Below, one piece after another: positions 59,114 through 64,000 of a DNA stretch of 64,000 bases. The position numbers and the translations under genes were made by a program. This DNA is from Candidatus Methylopumilus universalis. GTDB lineage: Bacteria > Pseudomonadota > Gammaproteobacteria > Burkholderiales > Methylophilaceae. The notes beneath the pieces were generated by a model. It was not told the DNA's origin and did not search any database. It was given only the letters and a program-made list of their open reading frames with translations. The stretch's first letter is position 1. Each line of letters opens with the position of its first letter. The stretch spans positions 1,054,001-1,118,000 of the forward strand of contig NZ_CP040977.1 in the NCBI RefSeq assembly GCF_006364435.1, given 5' to 3'.

Positions 59114-60281
59114 CTTAAAAGTTTCAGAAGGTTTTGTTCCTTTATTGATTGCACAGTTTTTATCAGCGCTTGCTGATAATGCACTTTTATTTGCAGCTAT
59201 TGCATTACTCGCGCAGCTTAATTCTCCTCAATGGCATCAGCCTCTCCTGCTTCAATTTTTTGTGATCTCTTACATTATTTTGGCGCCTTTTGTAGGTGGT
59301 ATCGCAGATGCTTATCCCAAAGGTCGTGTCATGTTTTATTCCAATGCTATTAAATTTATTGGAAGTTTATCTATGTTGTTAGGTATGCAGCCTCTCTATG
59401 CATATGCGATTGTTGGTGTAGGTGCTGCGGCATACTCGCCTGCAAAGTATGGGATTTTGACTGAGCTTCTCCCGCCTAAAGAGCTTGTAATGGCTAATGG
59501 ATGGATGGAAGGTTCAACAGTCTTTGCAATTATTTTAGGCTCCATTATTGGAGGTGCACTCGCTCAATTTGACCCTCTAGTTGCCATCATTATAATTACA
59601 GGGCTTTATTTACTCGCTGCTGTTTTTAATCGTTACATTCCATTACTTCCTATCGATCACAAACTGACAAAAAAGAATCCTCTATTTATGATAAAAGATT
59701 TCTGGCATGCATTTAAAGTGTTATGGAAAGATCCCGAAGGTCAATTATCTCTTGCAGTGACCACGCTCTTCTGGGGCGCTGGGGCTTCATTAAGATTAAT
59801 TGTCATTGCATGGGCAGGCTATGCATTACACTTTAATTTAGAAGAGGCGACGCGCTTAACAGCTATGGTTGCTTTTGGAATTGCCATTGGATCAGTCATA
59901 GCAGCTCGCTATATCAGTCTTAAGGATTCAGTGAGGGTTCTGCCAGCCGGCATTCTTATGGGTGGCTTTGTGATGACTATGGTTGTGATCCATGATTGGC
60001 ATATCGCAGCTCTTATATTTTTGTTGATTGGAGCATTAAGTGGATTCTTTATTGTGCCATTAAATGCACTCCTTCAACATCGGGGTCATTTGCTTATTGG
60101 TGCAGGCCACTCGATTGCTGTGCAAAACTTTAATGAAAATATTGGGATTCTTTTATTAAGTGGTACTTACACATGGATGGTAAGAGAAGAATTTTCAATC
60201 AATACTATTATTATTCTTTTAGGTTTATTTGTCAGCGTCGCTATGCTGGCCATTTACAAACACTACAAAAAAATTATTTAG
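59094..60281 (+). CDS. lplT: Lysophospholipid transporter LplT-like MFS protein
   Basis: A 395-residue major facilitator protein with about 12 helices. The LplT signatures FLSALADNALLFAAIALL and VGGIADAYPKGRVMFYSN, and the helices with GAGHSIAVQNFNENIGILLLSG, are present. LplT flips lysophospholipids inward for re-acylation by Aas; no aas gene is adjacent. It starts inside the 3' end of the PhoH gene (20-bp overlap) and its stop overlaps the convergent ndh stop by 4 bp. Confidence 0.88.
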   Translation: MLLKRFNLKVSEGFVPLLIAQFLSALADNALLFAAIALLAQLNSPQWHQPLLLQFFVISYIILAPFVGGIADAYPKGRVMFYSNAIKFIGSLSMLLGMQPLYAYAIVGVGAAAYSPAKYGILTELLPPKELVMANGWMEGSTVFAIILGSIIGGALAQFDPLVAIIIITGLYLLAAVFNRYIPLLPIDHKLTKKNPLFMIKDFWHAFKVLWKDPEGQLSLAVTTLFWGAGASLRLIVIAWAGYALHFNLEEATRLTAMVAFGIAIGSVIAARYISLKDSVRVLPAGILMGGFVMTMVVIHDWHIAALIFLLIGALSGFFIVPLNALLQHRGHLLIGAGHSIAVQNFNENIGILLLSGTYTWMVREEFSINTIIILLGLFVSVAMLAIYKHYKKII

Positions 60282-61585
60282 TGCAACTTAACTTGCGCTT
60301 CCGTTCTGCGTGTAATGATGCGAGCGAGTGTTTGAAGCGCTGTACTCATAAATCCATGAAGTGCCATCAAATGCATTTTATAAAGTGATTGGTACATAAG
60401 TCTTGCAATAAATCCTTCAATAAACATTGATCCGCCCATTAACGAGCCCATCAAATTACCTACGGTTGAATACTCCCCCATATTCACAAGAGAGCCGTAA
60501 TCTTTATAAATGTATTGCGGTAAATTCACTTTACCTTTGACGCGCATCTTCATTGACTTGAAAAGAAGCGATGCTTGCTGATGCGCTGCTTGCGCTCTTG
60601 GTGGTACAAATTGATCGGTGCCATCAATGGGGCACGCTGCACAATCTCCAAATGCAAAAATAGAATCATCTCTCGTTGTTTGAAGTGTTGTATGAACTAA
60701 TAGTTGATTAATGCTATTCGTTTCCAATCCATCTATTTTTTTTAAGAAGTCAGGCGCTTTAACACCGGCCGCCCATACGACTAACGCTGAAGGAACAAAT
60801 CGTTTAGTGTGCGTCGTTACCCCTTTTGCTGAAACCGAAGTTACACGCTCCCCCATATAAAGATGCACACGTAATTTACGTAATTCCAATTCTACGGAAT
60901 GTGATAATTTTTTAGGCAGTGCTGGAAGTAAGCGAGGACTTGCTTCAATGATGGATATTTTAATATCTCGATCAGGATTGACGCGATCAATGCCGTATGC
61001 AGTCATTTCACGTGTAGCTTTATGAAGTTCTGCTGCAAGCTCTACGCCTGTAGCGCCCGCACCTACGATGACCACTTCAAGTTGGCCTGGCTGAATCGCC
61101 TTTTTTTGTGTTTGTGCTTTTAAAATAGCATGGTGTAATTTTTGATGAAATACTTCAGCTTGCTCTTGTGTATCTAATGCAATCGAATGTTCCGCCGCAC
61201 CCTTGATGCCAAAATCATTGGTAGTGCTGCCTACAGATATAATTAATGTGTCGTATTGAAAACTTCTTCTTGGAATAATTTCTTTACCGTCTTCATCGAT
61301 GTAGGGTGCAATCGATACTTCCTTCTTATGTCGATTTAATCGATCCATGCGGCCTAAACGAAAACGAAAATGATGCCAATGTGCTTGTGCCATGTATTCC
61401 AATTCATGCTTATCAGGATTCATGCTCCCCGCAGCAATCTCATGAAGAAGGGGTTTCCACACATGCGTTTTTGTGCAGTCGATAAGTGTAATTTCAGCCT
61501 TTTTCTTTTTACCAAGCGAATCACCAAGCTTTGTTGCAAGTTCTAGTCCGCCTGCACCGCCACCTACTATCACAATCTTATGCAT
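60278..61585 (-). CDS. ndh: NADH dehydrogenase type II
   Basis: Single-subunit FAD enzyme passing electrons from NADH to quinone without pumping protons. The 435 residues have FAD-binding IVIVGGGAGGLELATKLGD and NADH-binding VVIVGAGATGVELAAELH, then IFAFGDCAACP. A hydrophobic or amphipathic C-terminal region fits membrane attachment. It lies 24 bp before the xoxG terminator and is separately controlled. It can recycle the NADH made by Fds. Confidence 0.94.
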   Translation of the reverse strand: MHKIVIVGGGAGGLELATKLGDSLGKKKKAEITLIDCTKTHVWKPLLHEIAAGSMNPDKHELEYMAQAHWHHFRFRLGRMDRLNRHKKEVSIAPYIDEDGKEIIPRRSFQYDTLIISVGSTTNDFGIKGAAEHSIALDTQEQAEVFHQKLHHAILKAQTQKKAIQPGQLEVVIVGAGATGVELAAELHKATREMTAYGIDRVNPDRDIKISIIEASPRLLPALPKKLSHSVELELRKLRVHLYMGERVTSVSAKGVTTHTKRFVPSALVVWAAGVKAPDFLKKIDGLETNSINQLLVHTTLQTTRDDSIFAFGDCAACPIDGTDQFVPPRAQAAHQQASLLFKSMKMRVKGKVNLPQYIYKDYGSLVNMGEYSTVGNLMGSLMGGSMFIEGFIARLMYQSLYKMHLMALHGFMSTALQTLARIITRRTEAQVKLH

Positions 61586-61609
61586 TTCACTTCCTTAAAT
61601 ACAGACAAT

Positions 61610-61647
61610 AAAAAACCACTACTGTAATTATACAGGAGTGGTTTTTT
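61610..61647 (-). terminator. Terminator after xoxG
   Basis: An 11-bp outer stem (AAAAAACCACT / AGTGGTTTTTT) and an inner CTGTA / TACAG with loop ATTA, 34 bp past the xoxG stop. T-runs occur on both strands. Confidence 0.88.
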
Positions 61648-61681
61648 AAAATTTTCTAGAAATTATCTAGGGTTTTTGAAA

Positions 61682-62170
61682 TTACTCGTTACCTGTAATT
61701 GTTCCTTGCGCACGAACCCATGCAATAACTTTTAACATTTCATCGACTTTAAGTCCGTTTGTAGGATCCGTAGCATCCATCACACCTAGGCCTTTTCCAC
61801 CCATACCGCCGTTTGTGCCATGCCATAAAGTTTCAAACATACCTTTGTTTGTGGCATCTTTAGGATAACGGAATGTTGGGCCAATGAGACCTGGGCCTAC
61901 TTGACCCTTTGCATCGCCACCATGACATTGAGTGCATGAATAAAGTCCAAAAAGCTTTTTACCTTTTGCAACCGCTTCTGCATTACCCACATAAGAATTT
62001 TTACCAGTCGCTAAAAATTCTTTTGCTGCCGGCGTATCAAAGAGTGCTGGATCAAGTTTAAATGTACTTCCATCTGTTGTTTTTACAAATGAAACATCAG
62101 CAGATGCGATACCTGCAATTGTCATCATAGAAACTAAAAGTGATGACATGAGTACTTTTTTTACTAACAT
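61682..62170 (-). CDS. xoxG: XoxG, c-type cytochrome electron acceptor of XoxF
   Basis: Periplasmic cytochrome c of 162 residues. The N-terminal Sec signal peptide ends near IASA-DV (about residue 24). One heme site CTQCH is present, and a likely axial Met in the GMGGKGLGVMD region. XoxG accepts electrons from XoxF in lanthanide-dependent methanol oxidation. The assignment rests on the single heme, size and position after xoxJ and xoxF. A strong AGGAG precedes its ATG. Confidence 0.92.
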   Translation of the reverse strand: MLVKKVLMSSLLVSMMTIAGIASADVSFVKTTDGSTFKLDPALFDTPAAKEFLATGKNSYVGNAEAVAKGKKLFGLYSCTQCHGGDAKGQVGPGLIGPTFRYPKDATNKGMFETLWHGTNGGMGGKGLGVMDATDPTNGLKVDEMLKVIAWVRAQGTITGNE

Positions 62171-62294
62171 AATTTCTCCTAAAAATTGCGTTAATCTTGA
62201 AGGGTGTTCGCTCCAAAATATAAATTCTAATAAGCTGTTTTATCTTCCAAAAAATCTAAGAAAACATACAGCAATGTTACTCATTTTTTGTTAT

Positions 62295-62319
62295 AAAGTC
62301 ACCCTTTTAGAGTGACTTT
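62295..62319. terminator. Weak hairpin between xoxJ and xoxG
   Basis: An 8-bp inverted repeat AAAGTCAC / GTGACTTT with a 9-base loop just after the xoxJ stop. The T-run is on the plus side only, so terminating strength for xoxJ on the minus strand is doubtful. The 156-bp gap up to xoxG holds no other gene and no clear promoter. Confidence 0.4.
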
Positions 62320-62326
62320 TTTAACT

Positions 62327-63199
62327 TTACTTACCTGTCTTATCGCCCAGAACGACTGGCACATGAGGGATGCCATAATCATCTAAAATTTTTAAAATTT
62401 TAGATTGATTTCTATCAAGCGCACCTTGGACCATTTCCATGCGGTCTTTATCTTTCTTTCTAACTGCGAGAGAAATATTAAATTCTGCTTGACCCTTTTG
62501 AGTGTCAAATGAATTTCGTTCAGATTTAAACGCAGGAAGCGGAACAACCACTAAAGGCTCCTTAGCTTTTTTTGCATAGTAGCCTCCTAGAGGTCCCCAT
62601 ATAATAGCAACATCAATTTTTCCTGCGACTAAATCATCGATCATATGGCCTGGCGGTAAATTTAGATCTCTTTGTAATCGGTAAGGACGAGCATTCGCCA
62701 TAAGATCATAATCGCGCAATGGAATGGTCGGTGGGCTTTCACCTACGATACCAATAATACCTTTTCTTAAGTCTTCCGAATTCCAATCCTTTATATTGTA
62801 GTTACTTGATTTTCGATACACGAATACATAGCCAGAGCGATAATAAGGTTTGGAGGTACGTAATGTATCCACATCTGATCCCATCCCAATAATCACATCA
62901 CAGCGTTGCGCATTAATCGTGTTTCTTAAATAGCCCTGACGATCGAGCCAAAATTCATAAGTCAGTTCTTTACCTAAATCTTTTGCTAAAACTTCTGCAA
63001 TTTTATTTTCAAAGCCCTCGCCTTTTTGATTTGAGTAAGGCAAATTTTCTGGGTCAGCGCACACTCTAAATTCTTTATCCGTAGGAGTTCGATATGGCAT
63101 CCCAGGTAAACCATCTTCACGGTCCTGTCCTACAGCAAACGCATTCCCTACAAAAGCTAAATTCATTACATATAAAAACATTACTATTTTTTTAAACAT
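62327..63199 (-). CDS. xoxJ: XoxJ, periplasmic binding-protein-like partner of XoxF
   Basis: Extracellular solute-binding-like protein of 290 residues, with an N-terminal signal peptide (hydrophobic 5-20, cut near AFA). The core FRVCADPENLPYSNQKGEGFENKIAEVLAKDLG and VIIGMGSDVDTLRTSKPYYRSGYVFV are family features. XoxJ is thought to help mature or activate XoxF. It lies between xoxF and xoxG, the usual order, and a strong terminator separates it from xoxF. Confidence 0.93.
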   Translation of the reverse strand: MFKKIVMFLYVMNLAFVGNAFAVGQDREDGLPGMPYRTPTDKEFRVCADPENLPYSNQKGEGFENKIAEVLAKDLGKELTYEFWLDRQGYLRNTINAQRCDVIIGMGSDVDTLRTSKPYYRSGYVFVYRKSSNYNIKDWNSEDLRKGIIGIVGESPPTIPLRDYDLMANARPYRLQRDLNLPPGHMIDDLVAGKIDVAIIWGPLGGYYAKKAKEPLVVVPLPAFKSERNSFDTQKGQAEFNISLAVRKKDKDRMEMVQGALDRNQSKILKILDDYGIPHVPVVLGDKTGK

Positions 63200-63239
63200 T
63201 TTTTTTCCTTACCAGTTAAATATCAAGGGCCCTATAAAA

Positions 63240-63267
63240 AAACACCCCGCTCGAAAGCGGGGTGTTT
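63240..63267 (-). terminator. Strong terminator after xoxF
   Basis: A perfect stem AAACACCCCGC / GCGGGGTGTTT with a TCGAAA loop (closing pair and CGAA tetraloop), followed on minus by a run of T. It is 50 bp after the xoxF stop and before xoxJ, so xoxJ gets only readthrough or its own promoter. Confidence 0.92.
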
Positions 63268-63279
63268 ATAGGACATACT

Positions 63280-63294
63280 AACTAACAGTTAGTT
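63280..63294. repeat. 15-bp palindrome in the xoxF 3' UTR
   Basis: AACTAAC-A-GTTAGTT, a perfect 7-bp inverted repeat around one base, between the xoxF stop and its terminator. Function unknown; possible processing or protein site. Confidence 0.45.
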
Positions 63295-63316
63295 CTATAA
63301 AAAATCTTTCGATTAA

Positions 63317-64000
63317 TTATAGGCTAAATACTGTTAAAGCACCGCCGCCAGGAGCAGCATTGTACTTAGTAAGTTCAGCATAACCACCAGCAGCGCCAAG
63401 AGCGTCTGTTGGGTTAGTTAAGCCAAGGTTCATTGCAACGCCAGCCCAACCACCGATGCCTGATAAAACGCCAACGTGTTGTTTGCCACCGTTTGTGTAT
63501 GTGAATGCATTACCAATCACACCTGAACCAACTTGGAATTTCCAAAGTTCTTTACCTGTCTTAGCGTCAAGAGCTTTGAACCAACGATCAAGAGTTCCGT
63601 AGAATACTAAGTCTGAAGCAGTATTTAAAGAACCACCCCAAGCTGAGAACTTCTCTTTGTTGTACCAAGCTTTTTTGTTAGTCATTGGATCATAAGCAGC
63701 AAAGCCACCCATTACACCGTCTGGACCAGCAAACATCGTTAATGTTGCACCAACCCATGGTTGACCTGCTACATACTTAGACTCAACTGGTTCGTATGTC
63801 ATACATACGTGGTTAAGTGGTGAGTAGATAAGGCCAGTCTTAGGTGAGTAAGATGCTGGTTGTTGATCTTTTGTACCCAATGCAGCTGGGCATACACCCT
63901 TAGCATTGTAGTCTTGGTGTGTAGAAGCTGTAGCTAACTTGTTAGGTACACCAGATTTTTTGTCAATGTCAGTTGCCCAGTTAACAAATGGATGTACTTT
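63317..64000 (-). CDS. xoxF: XoxF, lanthanide-dependent PQQ methanol dehydrogenase (C-terminal part)
   Basis: Periplasmic quinoprotein that oxidises methanol. Only about 227 C-terminal residues are in the window; the frame is open to base 64000, so the gene continues beyond. The section starts KVHPFVNWATDIDK and includes VCPAALGTKDQQPASYSP, LIYSPLNHVCMTYEPVE, GPDGVMGGFAAYDPMTNKKAWYNKEKFSAWGGSL and LDAKTGKELWKFQVGSGVIGNAFTY, which are typical of the beta-propeller blades. Downstream xoxJ and xoxG support XoxF over MxaF. The lanthanide-binding Asp lies upstream of what is visible, so metal type is inferred. Confidence 0.94.
   Translation of the reverse strand, partial: KVHPFVNWATDIDKKSGVPNKLATASTHQDYNAKGVCPAALGTKDQQPASYSPKTGLIYSPLNHVCMTYEPVESKYVAGQPWVGATLTMFAGPDGVMGGFAAYDPMTNKKAWYNKEKFSAWGGSLNTASDLVFYGTLDRWFKALDAKTGKELWKFQVGSGVIGNAFTYTNGGKQHVGVLSGIGGWAGVAMNLGLTNPTDALGAAGGYAELTKYNAAPGGGALTVFSL

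Overview
The window is AT-rich, gene-dense chromosome from a streamlined betaproteobacterial methylotroph. The best fit is a small-genome member of Methylophilaceae of the Candidatus Methylopumilus / OM43 type. Four things suggest this: a xoxF-xoxJ-xoxG methanol oxidation locus at the right edge; an NAD-linked formate dehydrogenase operon with its Mo-cofactor genes; betaproteobacterial gene order throughout; and very short or overlapping gene junctions. The taxonomic call is inference; no rRNA or database match was available. Most of the window is conserved core genome. I see no CRISPR array, prophage, insertion sequence or tRNA.

Layout. 1-1.3 kb: end of rsxE, then nth. 1.3-5.1 kb (minus): a tiny DUF1289 gene, secA and an M23 peptidase, with dciA and a TSUP permease running away on plus. 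6.4-8.5 kb: proton-pumping pyrophosphatase hppA. 8.5-13.7 kb (minus): tkt, gap, pgk, purC. 13.8-18.3 kb: a thioredoxin-fold protein, rsmE, an unusual HTH-argA fusion, argB and a HAD nucleotidase. 18.3-38.7 kb (minus): one continuous run of division and cell wall genes from mraZ to lpxC, then a small membrane protein, an epimerase and cca. 38.9-39.3 kb (minus): RNase P RNA. 39.4-46.1 kb: an orphan XRE regulator, pyrC, rsmI, dolP, trxA, rho, rpmE and an ArnT-like membrane protein. 46.1-57.1 kb: the fdsGBA-fdhD-fdsD operon, with a second molybdopterin oxidoreductase and moaA-mobA-moeA divergent from it. 57.2-61.6 kb: bcp, a PIN-PhoH ATPase, lplT and ndh. 61.7-64 kb (minus): xoxG, xoxJ and the 3' part of xoxF.

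How the genes fit together. XoxF oxidises methanol in the periplasm and passes electrons to XoxG. Formaldehyde carbon would enter the ribulose monophosphate pathway, in which tkt, gap and pgk act. Formate is oxidised by Fds, which needs Mo-bis-MGD (moaA, moeA, mobA) and FdhD. Ndh and HppA contribute to respiration and to energy conservation from pyrophosphate.

Most interesting points: (1) an XRE-type DNA-binding domain fused in frame to N-acetylglutamate synthase, with an inverted repeat over the candidate -10 of its own promoter; (2) an orphan C-protein-like XRE regulator with a perfect 12-bp inverted repeat upstream; (3) a second molybdopterin oxidoreductase with Cys-Gly instead of Cys-His at the probable Mo ligand; (4) a GAPDH whose cofactor-selecting Asp is replaced by Ser; (5) an mraZ promoter nested in the rnpB terminator and followed by three 10-bp-spaced MraZ boxes.
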